Part shown: in pieces, positions 1 through 5,983 of the stretch | How the letters are laid out: the number at the start of each line of letters is the position of its first letter | Numbering within the stretch: the first letter of the stretch is position 1 | NCBI GenBank assembly: GCA_007122945.1 | Contig: SKSP01000260.1 | Location: forward strand, 1-7,816 | From: Ilumatobacteraceae bacterium | GTDB taxonomy: Bacteria; Actinomycetota; Acidimicrobiia; Acidimicrobiales; Ilumatobacteraceae | Length of the DNA: 7,816 nucleotides | Direction: 5' to 3' | Made by a program: the position numbers and the translations under genes | The notes under the pieces: model-generated | The model's input: the letters and a program-made list of their open reading frames with translations, nothing else | Databases searched by the model: none | What the model was told of the DNA's origin: nothing

Positions 1-320
1 AGCATGGTGACCCGGTCCTCGTAGAGGCCCTGGGGTTCGGAACCCACGGGCGATCGGCCATAGCGCACCCACTCGCCGCCTTCGTAGACGAGGTAGTCGT
101 GGTAGAAGTGCGGCGTTTCACTGTCCCAGCGGAAGCGCCAGAAGATCTCGTCGTCGTCGTAGGCGACCTTCATGTCGAGGTCCATGACGAGATCGTCCGG
201 GATCGAGATGTTGCGGTCCACGTCCTCCTTGACGACCCCCGTCGACGCGAAGCCCAGCGACAGGCCGGCGACCAGCACGATCGCGACGGCGACGAATGCG
301 AACCTCGGCATCGAACCCAT
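1..320 (-). CDS. Exported ethylbenzene-dehydrogenase-like haem-binding domain protein (N-terminal part)
   Basis: The gene reads leftwards and leaves the window after 106 codons, so only the N-terminus is seen. The ATG at 320 has a good ribosome site (AGAGG, six bases upstream); a second ATG at 311 is possible. Residues 6-26 form a hydrophobic segment (FAFVAVAIVLVAGLSLGFAS), a signal peptide or membrane anchor. The mature part begins acidic and continues with MKVAYDDDEIFWRFRW, then HFYHDYLVYEGGEWVRYG. The pattern of a strand, a short acidic turn and an aromatic W-x-F-x-W strand resembles the opening of the cytochrome c-552/DMSO-reductase-like haem-binding domain (EB_dh family), which binds haem b in periplasmic redox enzymes. 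The haem ligands would lie beyond the edge. It follows the second permease by 77 bases on the same strand and could be co-transcribed. The family call rests on a short stretch; a generic exported beta-sandwich protein is the alternative. Confidence 0.55.
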   Translation of the reverse strand, partial: MGSMPRFAFVAVAIVLVAGLSLGFASTGVVKEDVDRNISIPDDLVMDLDMKVAYDDDEIFWRFRWDSETPHFYHDYLVYEGGEWVRYGRSPVGSEPQGLYEDRVTM

Positions 321-397
321 GGAAATCCTCTCTACCTCTCTTCCATGCTCATCGACGAACGACTCTCGCGCCGACCGACATCACGAACACTCGTCGC

Positions 398-1558
398 TCA
401 ACGTAACGCGTCGACCGGGTCGGTGCGAACGATCCGTCTCACGTCGGCGAGTGAACCGGCGACGGCCGCGAGTGCCGCACCCGCGATCACCACGACCGAG
501 GAGCGAGGATCGACGTGAAGGGGAACCGTCGAAGGCGCCACGGTCCCGACCGCCGTCAGCACCACGAGCGCCGCGACCGAGGAAGCGAGCACGGCCACCA
601 CCGCCTGTGTGATCACCGCGCCCGCCAGCGTTCTCGGTCGGACACCGAGCGCGAGCAGACGTCCGTGCAAGCGTCGCCGGCCGACAGCGAGGATCGACAT
701 GAACACCCCGACGACCGCGGCGGCAGCCACCAACACGGCCGCGACGAGCGCTCGGAGCGTTCGCTGTTGAGCGGCGACGCCCGGGATCGCCTGCCACGCC
801 TCGTGGGCGGTGACCACCTCGATGCCTCCCTGGACGTCGCTCATCTCCTCGAGCTCGGCGCGGGCCTCGACGAACGCCTCGTCGATCACCTGACGCACGT
901 GCGCCGCGCCTGCGCTCGGCGAGACGCTCACGGCGATCACCGATGTCAGCGACTCGTCGACGTCGAACTCGGGGAGCGCCAGGTTCCGGATCACGGCGAA
1001 CTCGCTGGGAGGCAGCCAGACGGTCGGCCGGAAGAGATAGCTGGCGTCGTCGACGATGCCGACCACCTCGATCGTGAAACGGTCGACGGTGAGGTGGTCG
1101 CCCACACCGATGCCCTGCTGCGCCAACCGCGAGTCGATCGCTGCGACCCGCGGTTCGCCGTCGAAGGGGAGCCGGCCGCGCACGACATCGGCCGGACGCC
1201 CGGGGAGCCCGTGGCTCACCGACACCGCCACCACCGAGATGTCCTCGTCAGCGTCCGCCGGCCGCACGGCGGTCGGGACGAAGCCGAGGGCCCCGGCACC
1301 GGTGACGCCCGCCTGGTGGCTGATGGCGATGGTGAGCACGTCGGGGAGGACGCTGCGGAACACGTTCAAGCTGGCGCCGTCGGCGAACACGAAGACGTCC
1401 GCATCGGTGTTGCGGAGGGCGCCGGTGCTGGCACGGAGCAGACCGTCGGCGAGGGCCATCACCGCGAGCGCGAGGAACATCACCGCCGCCAGGGTCACGG
1501 TGAGCGGCACGAACCGTCTCGGCGCGCGGCGCATCTCGGCGAGGGCGAGTCGGATCAC
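398..1558 (-). CDS. FtsX/MacB-type ABC transporter permease, second of a pair
   Basis: This 386-residue permease belongs to the FtsX/MacB group of ABC transporters, which pump or extract lipoproteins, lipids, peptides or drugs by mechanotransmission rather than a classical channel. A first membrane segment (about residues 17-38) is followed by a long extracytoplasmic MacB-PCD-like domain (about 40-265), with GVGDHLTVDRFTIEVVGIVDD the typical core. Three C-terminal membrane segments (about 270-292, 312-340, 353-372) make up the FtsX domain. LLALGVRPRTLAGAVITQ (301-318) is the conserved cytoplasmic loop expected to contact the ATPase, and the protein ends in the usual DPVDALR. I chose the GTG at 1558 because it gives the canonical start MIRLALAEMRRAPRRF and overlaps the preceding stop in GTGA. 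The open frame extends to 1726, but that part is arginine-rich shadow sequence. The partner is the permease immediately upstream; the substrate cannot be read from the sequence. Confidence 0.88.
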   Translation of the reverse strand: MIRLALAEMRRAPRRFVPLTVTLAAVMFLALAVMALADGLLRASTGALRNTDADVFVFADGASLNVFRSVLPDVLTIAISHQAGVTGAGALGFVPTAVRPADADEDISVVAVSVSHGLPGRPADVVRGRLPFDGEPRVAAIDSRLAQQGIGVGDHLTVDRFTIEVVGIVDDASYLFRPTVWLPPSEFAVIRNLALPEFDVDESLTSVIAVSVSPSAGAAHVRQVIDEAFVEARAELEEMSDVQGGIEVVTAHEAWQAIPGVAAQQRTLRALVAAVLVAAAAVVGVFMSILAVGRRRLHGRLLALGVRPRTLAGAVITQAVVAVLASSVAALVVLTAVGTVAPSTVPLHVDPRSSVVVIAGAALAAVAGSLADVRRIVRTDPVDALR

Positions 1559-2670
1559 CGGTCGGCCTCGGCGATGGCTCGGACGGGATCGACCCGGGTC
1601 CCGCTCGTGACGCCGGGGAGCGCGGCGATCAATGCGCCCGCGGCCAGGAGGACCACGACGAGCGCGACCTCCGATGGGCGAACGGTGAGCGGGAACGTCG
1701 GCGGTGTGACCTGACCGAGCGCCCACACGGCGAGCGCTCCGGTCAGGGTGCCCGAGGTCGCGACCGCTCCAACCTGGGTGAGCAGCGCGCGGACCAGGCA
1801 GGAGCGCCGGACGCCGATCGCGGAGAGCACGGCGACATCACGCGCCTGCTGCGACGCGACGAGCGACCAGAACGCGCCGACGAGGATCAACGCGGCACCG
1901 ACGGCGACGATCGTGATCATGCGGAAGCTGTCACGGATCCCGGCGAGCCCCGGAAGTTCGGAGGCGGCCTGCGCGGGCGTCCGGGCGGTGACACCGTCCA
2001 CGGTGCGGTTGATCCGATCCATCACCGCCGGTGCCTCGTGACCGGCGGCCGTCTGCACCGCCACCATGGTGGGGCGCAGTTCGGTGGCGTCGGGGAAGCG
2101 TTGCGCGAACGTGGACAGCCAGTCGTCGAAGGTGGCGTGCAGGGTCAAGATGCCGCCGAATCGCGCGCCGCGAGCGATGCCGACGATCGTGAGCTCGACG
2201 TCGGCCCCGACGATGCGCACCCTGTCCCCGAGGGCCAGTCCGTTGTGCCGTTCGATCTCGTCGATCACCACCTCGCCCGGCCCCGTCGGACGACGCCCTT
2301 CCAGCAGCACGCCCGGGCGACCCGGCCCCGATGGCGGCGCGCCGAACAACGAGGCGGCGACCTCCCGGTCGTCGACCACGGCCGTCACCCGCAGCTCGCC
2401 GACTGGTTCCGACCGGGCGACTCCGGACACCATGCTCAACTGCTCGAGGTGCTCCGAGGTGATGCGGCTGGCCTGCGGCACACCACGCGAGGCCGTGGTG
2501 AGCACCACCAGATCGGCCTCCATGGTCGCGACGGCACCCGCCAGCGTCCGGTCGAGGGTCGTGGACAAAGCGTTCACGAACACGACGAGCGCGGTCAGGA
2601 TGCCGAACGCCAGCACGAGCACGCTCGTCCGGCGGGCGGAGCGGCGCAGCTGCAGCAATCCGAGTCGCAT
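1555..2670 (-). CDS. FtsX/MacB-type ABC transporter permease, first of a pair
   Basis: This 371-residue permease has the same four-segment design as the next gene. Membrane segment 1 is at about residues 15-37, the extracytoplasmic MacB-PCD-like domain at about 40-245 (containing LALGDRVRIVGADVELTIVG), and the FtsX domain has segments at about 251-272, 296-320 and 334-355. The loop VLSAIGVRRSCLVRALLTQ (281-299) is the conserved ATPase-facing element, and the C-terminus RVDPVRAIAEADR is typical. Its TGA overlaps the next gene's GTG by four bases, so the two are probably translationally coupled and form a heterodimer. The bases before the ATG are pyrimidine-rich (GCCTCCCCGCCC) with no Shine-Dalgarno sequence. 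A small ORF ends 12 bases upstream, so translation may be by re-initiation. FtsX permeases need a LolD/MacB-type ATPase, and none is encoded on either side within this window. Confidence 0.88.
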   Translation of the reverse strand: MRLGLLQLRRSARRTSVLVLAFGILTALVVFVNALSTTLDRTLAGAVATMEADLVVLTTASRGVPQASRITSEHLEQLSMVSGVARSEPVGELRVTAVVDDREVAASLFGAPPSGPGRPGVLLEGRRPTGPGEVVIDEIERHNGLALGDRVRIVGADVELTIVGIARGARFGGILTLHATFDDWLSTFAQRFPDATELRPTMVAVQTAAGHEAPAVMDRINRTVDGVTARTPAQAASELPGLAGIRDSFRMITIVAVGAALILVGAFWSLVASQQARDVAVLSAIGVRRSCLVRALLTQVGAVATSGTLTGALAVWALGQVTPPTFPLTVRPSEVALVVVLLAAGALIAALPGVTSGTRVDPVRAIAEADR

Positions 2671-2682
2671 GGGCGGGGAGGC

Positions 2683-2790
2683 TCAGAGCCGATCCATGGA
2701 CGCCTGCGGTCGTCCGAGTCGGACGGTGGGCTCCACCGAGCCTCCTCGAACTCGATCGCTCACCGACGTCCGCCAGCTGCCCTTCGTCAC
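2683..2790 (-). CDS. Possible 35-residue leader ORF before the permease pair
   Basis: A GTG-started frame of 35 residues begins MTKGSWRTSVSDRV (initiator GTG read as Met) and ends QASMDRL. Its TGA lies 12 bases before the permease ATG. Its codons mostly end in G or C. A TACGCT hexamer lies six bases before the GTG, the spacing expected of a leaderless actinobacterial transcript. Its GTG also overlaps the TGA of the preceding coding-like frame. I recognise no family. It may instead be the third piece of a frameshifted gene spanning 2683-3127, or simply non-coding leader. Its value here is that it would explain how the permease start, which lacks a ribosome site, is reached. Confidence 0.25.
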   Translation of the reverse strand: MTKGSWRTSVSDRVRGGSVEPTVRLGRPQASMDRL

Positions 2791-3127
2791 CCGCACAGCG
2801 TAGGACCCTGATCGCCGAGTCGACGGCACACGTCGCGGGGCTTCGTGGTGAGCCGCGACCGGGAGCGCCCGGGTGCCGAAGACCACTCGATGCGCTGGCC
2901 CGATACCGCCCGGGCGGTGACGAGCTGCTGGACCGTCTGGATACGTGGGTCAGCAGGGCTCGCGCCGAGGCGGCGTTCTCGAAGTCGGGCGACTGGAAGC
3001 ACACCTCCATCACGACGCTCTCCCAGATGGCACGCGGCCAGGGTTCGGCGGCGGCACCACACTGAGCGGCACTCACGTCGGCGGTGCGACCGCGCGGATC
3101 GATGCCGACGGGCCATTCGAGGTCCAC
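2787..3127 (-). pseudogene. Unrecognised coding-like remnant, apparently frameshifted
   Basis: Between the transporter stop and the permeases the minus strand carries coding-like sequence that changes frame. From 3127 to about 2945 one frame has strong G/C third positions and ordinary protein composition (DLEWPVGIDPRGRTADVSA, later EPWPRAIWESVVMEVCFQSP, then ENAASARALLTHV). Beyond about 2945 that frame becomes serine/arginine-rich shadow. A frame offset by one base takes over (IQTVQQLVTARAVSGQRIEW, then RLTTKPRDVCRRLGDQG) and stops with TGA at 2787-2789. Joined, the pieces make about 113 residues. The GTG at 3127 is only a nominal start: it has no ribosome site, and the frame is open back into the end of the transporter gene. 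I do not recognise the protein. Alternatives are a sequencing indel in an intact small gene, or a non-coding spacer of biased composition. Confidence 0.33.
2797..2802 (-). promoter_or_regulatory. Possible -10 element for the permease operon
   Basis: On the minus strand the hexamer TACGCT is followed by six bases and then a GTG at 2790. This matches the common actinobacterial TAnnnT -10 core, with transcription starting at or near the start codon. No convincing -35 hexamer is seen about 17 bases upstream; GTCGAC is the nearest candidate and matches poorly. The call is by pattern only. Confidence 0.25.
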
Positions 3128-3150
3128 CGGGTTGCGCCGGAGGTGTCGGT

Positions 3151-4878
3151 TCAGGATCGGAGGTGGGTCGGGTCGCCCGTTGCGTTGGAGTCGGGCGTGT
3201 GATGGCGGTCCCGCTGGAGGTGGCTCCGAGCGTGGGCCATGGCTGCGTCGAGGTCGTCGAAGAGGTGGTTCTCGTGGGCGAGTCGGTCGATGGCGCCGAC
3301 CTCTCGGAGGATCCGGAGGTGTTCGGGGCGGGGCCCTTTCAACAACACGGTGATGCCGCGCCCTTCGAGGGTCTCGATGATCTCACCGAGCGCTTGGGCG
3401 CCGGTGGCATCGAGGATCTGGAGTTGCGGGAGGCGCAAGATGACGACCCGGACGTCTCCGATCGAGGTGAGCTCGTCGAGGAACCGTTGGACAGCGCCGA
3501 AGAACAGCGCCCCGTCGAACCGGTACGACACGATGTGATCGGCGCGCAGCTCCGCGGCCGTGTCGGCGTCGATCAGCGGTAGTGGTTCGGCGATCGGCAC
3601 CGAGGTGCGTGCCAGGTGTCGGAGCGCCAGCACGGCCGCGACCGCCATCCCGATCTGGACCGCGAGGATGAGGTCGAACGCGACGGTGACGACGGCCGTG
3701 ACCACCAAGATGACGGTGTCGGAGCGTGTGGCCCGAACGATCGACAACAGATTGTGGCGTTCGATCATCCGCACGGCGGTCACCATCAGCACCCCAGCCA
3801 ACGCGGCGATCGGGATCCTCGCGACCAGTGACGCGCCTGCGAGCACGACGGCGATCAGCAGGAGCGAGTGGACGATCGCGGCCAGCCGGGTGCGAGCACC
3901 AGCCTTGACGTTGACCGCCGTCCGAGCGATCGCACCGGTCGCCGGCATGCCACCGAACAGGGGTGACGCGATGTTGGCGAGGCCCTGGCCGATGAGCTCG
4001 CGGTTCGGGTCGTGACGTCCGACGCCGGCCATGCCGTCGGCGACCTTCGCCGACAACAGGCTCTCGAGAGCCGCGAGCGCGGCGACGGCCAAGATCGCGC
4101 CGAACAGATCGGAGACCACGCCGACCTCGAGATTGGGCAGCGATGGCGACGGCAACGACGATGGCAGTTCGCCGATGAGACCGACCGGGGCGTCGGCCAG
4201 CACCGAGACCGCTGTCGCGGCGACCACGGCCAGCAGGGAGGCCGGCAGCCCCCGGTGAATCTTCGGGGCGCCGACCATCACGACCACGACCACACCGACC
4301 AGTGCGAGCGCCCACCACGACCCGCCACCTCCGAGCGCGTCTCGGAGGGCCCGGAACGCGACGGCGGCGACGTTCTCGCCCTCCGGTGGTGCGACGCCGA
4401 GCGCGGCCGGTGCCTGCTGCAAGAAGATGATCACGGCGATGCCCGCCGTGAACCCCTCGATGACCGGCCAGGGGATGTACGCCAAGTACCGGCCGAACCC
4501 GATCACGCCCGCCACCACGATCAACAGACCCGCGAGGATCGCGACGGTGAACACCGCCTCCACACCGTGCCGGGCGACCAGCGGGACCAACACGACCGTC
4601 ATCGCCCCCGTCGGGCCCGACACCTGCACGTTCGAGCCACCGAACACGGCCGCGACCAGACCGGCCACGATCGCGGTCACCAGCCCCGCCTCGGCCCCGA
4701 GACCGGCCGAGATGCCGAACGCCAACGCGAGCGGCAGCGCGACCACGCCGACCGTCAGCCCGGCCAGGACGTCGTTGCGCCACGAACGCGACAACCCGGC
4801 ATAGTCGCCACGGCCGGGCAGCAATGCCCGGCCACGCTTCCACCACTGGGGCGGAGAACAGGAACCGGTGCTGCTCAC
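3151..4878 (-). CDS. SulP-family anion transporter with C-terminal STAS domain
   Basis: This 575-residue protein is a full-length SulP (SLC26-like) inner-membrane transporter for sulfate, bicarbonate or a related anion. The membrane core spans about residues 33-420. It opens with WRNDVLAGLTVGVVALPLALAFG, has the pore-region motif SGPTGA (87-92), and carries the family signature NRELIGQGLANIASPLFGG, then MPATGAIARTAVN (292-323). In the eighth-helix stretch AALESLLSAKVADGM the acidic residue is Glu272. Residues about 445-552 form a cytoplasmic STAS domain; DATG (490-493) lies where anti-sigma antagonists carry a phosphorylated serine. The tail after 553 is short, hydrophilic and histidine-rich. 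The GTG start at 4878 follows the repressor stop by ten bases and has no clear ribosome site, so it is probably read by coupling. Substrate choice between sulfate, bicarbonate and dicarboxylate cannot be settled from sequence. Confidence 0.95.
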   Translation of the reverse strand: MSSTGSCSPPQWWKRGRALLPGRGDYAGLSRSWRNDVLAGLTVGVVALPLALAFGISAGLGAEAGLVTAIVAGLVAAVFGGSNVQVSGPTGAMTVVLVPLVARHGVEAVFTVAILAGLLIVVAGVIGFGRYLAYIPWPVIEGFTAGIAVIIFLQQAPAALGVAPPEGENVAAVAFRALRDALGGGGSWWALALVGVVVVVMVGAPKIHRGLPASLLAVVAATAVSVLADAPVGLIGELPSSLPSPSLPNLEVGVVSDLFGAILAVAALAALESLLSAKVADGMAGVGRHDPNRELIGQGLANIASPLFGGMPATGAIARTAVNVKAGARTRLAAIVHSLLLIAVVLAGASLVARIPIAALAGVLMVTAVRMIERHNLLSIVRATRSDTVILVVTAVVTVAFDLILAVQIGMAVAAVLALRHLARTSVPIAEPLPLIDADTAAELRADHIVSYRFDGALFFGAVQRFLDELTSIGDVRVVILRLPQLQILDATGAQALGEIIETLEGRGITVLLKGPRPEHLRILREVGAIDRLAHENHLFDDLDAAMAHARSHLQRDRHHTPDSNATGDPTHLRS

Positions 4879-4888
4879 GTGCGGTTGA

Positions 4889-5242
4889 TCACGAGGCGGC
4901 CTCGTCCGCCTCGAGATCCTCGAGCAGGTCGCGGGTCTGTTCCAACCGGGCGATGAGGAACCGACGAGCCACCGACAACAGCTCGGCCAGCAGCGGATCG
5001 CGCAGCGAGTAGAACACGGTCGTCACCTCCCGACGGGACACCACGAGCCCAGCCCGACGAAGGATGCCGAGCTGCTGCGACAAGTACGGGGCATCCACCT
5101 CGATCGCTGCTGCCAGGTCGGACACCGACCGCTCGGCCCCTGCTGCGAGCACCTCCAAGGCGCGTATCCGCACCGGGTGCGCCATCGCCTTGAACAGCTC
5201 GGCCTTGGCGTCGTGAACGGGGGTCTCCACTCGATCCGGCAT
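4889..5242 (-). CDS. ArsR-family winged-helix repressor of the SulP operon
   Basis: This 117-residue protein is an ArsR/SmtB-type dimeric DNA-binding repressor. AELFKAMAHPVRIRALEVL (14-32) is the classic opening helix pair, VSDLAAAIEVDAPYLSQQLGILRRAGLV (40-67) the helix-turn-helix with its recognition helix, and VSRREVTTVFYSLRD (68-82) the wing. A C-terminal dimerisation helix follows (about 84-112). There is no cysteine at all, so the CxC metal site of arsenic or cadmium sensors is absent and a non-metal signal is likely. I chose the ATG at 5242 because GGAGGAG lies six bases before it and family homology begins there; an open frame extends to 5353 through AT-rich promoter DNA. It precedes the SulP gene by ten bases, so autoregulation plus control of the transporter is the simplest reading. 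Confidence 0.93.
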   Translation of the reverse strand: MPDRVETPVHDAKAELFKAMAHPVRIRALEVLAAGAERSVSDLAAAIEVDAPYLSQQLGILRRAGLVVSRREVTTVFYSLRDPLLAELLSVARRFLIARLEQTRDLLEDLEADEAAS

Positions 5243-5247
5243 GTTCG

Positions 5248-5254
5248 CTCCTCC
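5248..5254 (-). promoter_or_regulatory. Strong ribosome binding site deciding the repressor start
   Basis: GGAGGAG on the minus strand ends six bases before the ATG at 5242. It is the strongest Shine-Dalgarno match seen in the window, and it fixes the start of the ArsR-type gene against the longer upstream open frame. Confidence 0.8.
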
Positions 5255-5261
5255 GCACCCG

Positions 5262-5289
5262 ACTATATCTCGATATCTGTAGATTACAG
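5262..5289 (-). promoter_or_regulatory. Promoter with two abutting dyads, likely ArsR-type operator
   Basis: An AT-rich island in otherwise GC-rich DNA contains two perfect inverted repeats side by side: ATATC-TC-GATAT at 5265-5276 and CTGTA-GAT-TACAG at 5277-5289. The minus strand reads TATAGT at 5267-5262, a good -10 hexamer. It places the transcription start at about 5256, just before the ribosome site of the repressor gene, so the leader would be very short. ArsR-type repressors bind AT-rich dyads over their own promoters, and the location fits autoregulation. Which of the two dyads is the operator, or whether both are, is inference. The same region lies upstream of the divergent DUF167 gene. 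Confidence 0.6.
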
Positions 5290-5356
5290 TAACGATGAAT
5301 AGGGGATCTACGCGGCCCACAATTGCGGACGTGACCGCCAGCAGCAGCGTCAACCC

Positions 5357-5668
5357 GTGTCACCGGTGAGTCACCCCGAGCTCCGCGCGGTCGACGACGG
5401 TGTCGTGATCTCGGTCCACGTCCAACCAGGCGCTCGCACCACCGGCATCGCCGGTCGTCACGGCCAGTCGCTCAAGGTCAGAGTCGCTGCACCCCCGCAC
5501 GACGGACGGGCGAACCTGGCGGTCGTCGAGCTGATCGCCCGGACGTTCGGCGCGCGGACCGCGCAGGTCCGCATCGTCGCCGGCGCATCCTCACGAGCGA
5601 AACAGGTCCTCGTCACGGAGGTGGCCCTTCCGGCCGCAGCAAGGATCATCGACGCACTCCTCGAGTGA
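5357..5668 (+). CDS. DUF167 / YggU-family protein
   Basis: This 103-residue protein has the full DUF167 (YggU) pattern. It shows VDDGVVISVHVQPGARTTGI (about 12-31), LKVRVAAPPHDGRANLAVVE (39-58), the GASSRAKQVLV stretch (76-86) and a terminal helix. The family is a small, widespread alpha/beta fold with no firmly established biochemical role; in actinobacteria it often sits as a lone housekeeping-like gene. The GTG at 5357 is used here; another GTG at 5366 would also give a complete domain. Neither has a Shine-Dalgarno site. CAGCGT lies six bases before the GTG at 5357, so a leaderless start is conceivable, though the hexamer is a weak -10. The gene is divergent from the ArsR-SulP operon and shares its 114-base intergenic region. 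There is no sign of damage. Confidence 0.9.
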   Translation: MSPVSHPELRAVDDGVVISVHVQPGARTTGIAGRHGQSLKVRVAAPPHDGRANLAVVELIARTFGARTAQVRIVAGASSRAKQVLVTEVALPAAARIIDALLE

Positions 5669-5687
5669 CCGACCCGCATCCAGCTCG

Positions 5688-5703
5688 ACCAGCGATCGTC
5701 ACC
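5688..5703 (+). repeat. 16-bp direct repeat, left copy
   Basis: ACCAGCGATCGTCACC occurs here and again, exactly and in the same orientation, at 6115-6130. The two copies bracket the antitoxin and toxin remnant. An exact 16-mer recurring within 8 kb is unlikely by chance but not impossible in GC-rich DNA. Confidence 0.5.
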
Positions 5704-5728
5704 GATCGCCGTCGTCCCGTCGCTCGGG

Positions 5729-5734
5729 TAGCGT
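5729..5734 (+). promoter_or_regulatory. Possible -10 element of a leaderless antitoxin transcript
   Basis: TAGCGT is followed by six bases (TCAACC) and the GTG at 5741. The layout matches leaderless actinobacterial genes, in which transcription begins on the start codon, and it fits the lack of any ribosome site before the antitoxin. No clear -35 is seen. Confidence 0.35.
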
Positions 5735-5740
5735 TCAACC

Positions 5741-5983
5741 GTGGCCATGACGTCCGAGGGCCTGCGCCGAGAAGCGCTCGCCCTGTCCGAGGTCGAGCGG
5801 GCCGATCTTGCCGCCGAGCTGTTGGTGAGCCTGGAGGAGCCCGAGTCTGCTGACGACGTGCGGGCGCGTTCGGAGTGGTCGGCGGAGATCGAACGTCGCG
5901 CCCGCCGTGTGATCGCTGGCGGCGCGAGCAGCCAGAGCTGGCCAGCGGTCCGACAACGTGTCGCTGACTCACTGAACGGGTGA
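5741..5983 (+). CDS. Small antitoxin of the addiction-module (RelB/ParD-like) type
   Basis: This 80-residue, charged, helical protein fits the short addiction-module antitoxin family (PF09720/TIGR02574 type), which neutralises RelE/ParE-like toxins. The N-terminal stretch EALALSEVERADLAAELLVSL (11-31) shows the family pattern of alanine/leucine repeats around ERADLAAELL. A loop of Glu/Asp/Ser follows, then a helix beginning SEWSAEIERRARRV (44-57), whose W-x-x-E-I-x-R-R is typical of the toxin-wrapping half. It starts at GTG 5741, with ATG 5747 as the alternative, and there is no Shine-Dalgarno site. Its TGA overlaps the next GTG by four bases (GTGA), as expected for a toxin-antitoxin operon. 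The partner toxin is truncated, so this is now an orphan antitoxin. It might be kept for cross-protection against other toxins, or may simply not have decayed yet; both are inference. Confidence 0.75.
   Translation: MAMTSEGLRREALALSEVERADLAAELLVSLEEPESADDVRARSEWSAEIERRARRVIAGGASSQSWPAVRQRVADSLNG

Noticed and set aside
515..1714. Long plus-strand open frame of about 400 codons opposite the second permease
   Set aside because: It is rich in Arg, His, Asp and Gly with no domain pattern, and lies exactly antisense to a well-supported permease. High GC keeps such antisense frames open.
1559..1726. N-terminal extension of the second permease to a start at 1726
   Set aside because: The extra 56 residues are arginine/glycine/proline-rich and overlap the coding end of the first permease. 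The GTG at 1558 gives the canonical N-terminus and a GTGA overlap.
1931..3127. Single 398-codon minus-strand open frame
   Set aside because: Only its first 60 residues look coding. The rest is an out-of-frame shadow of the permease at 1555-2670 and of the spacer.
2683..3127. Remnant of the missing ABC ATPase
   Set aside because: None of the three frames shows Walker A, signature or Walker B motifs, or the usual H-loop and C-terminal pattern.
3120..3150. Possible terminator after the SulP gene
   Set aside because: The CACC...GGTG stem is only four pairs with large bulges and no T-run follows on the minus strand.
2845..3582. Plus-strand open frame across the transporter end
   Set aside because: Its later part mirrors the STAS-domain coding strand, its composition is Arg/Gly-rich, and no start signal is present.
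4012..4956. Plus-strand 314-codon open frame opposite the SulP gene
   Set aside because: His/Arg/Asp-rich antisense frame to a strongly supported transporter.
5243..5353. Longer start for the ArsR-type gene at 5353
   Set aside because: The extension runs through the AT-rich promoter and dyads and lacks a ribosome site, whereas the ATG at 5242 has GGAGGAG and begins where family similarity begins.
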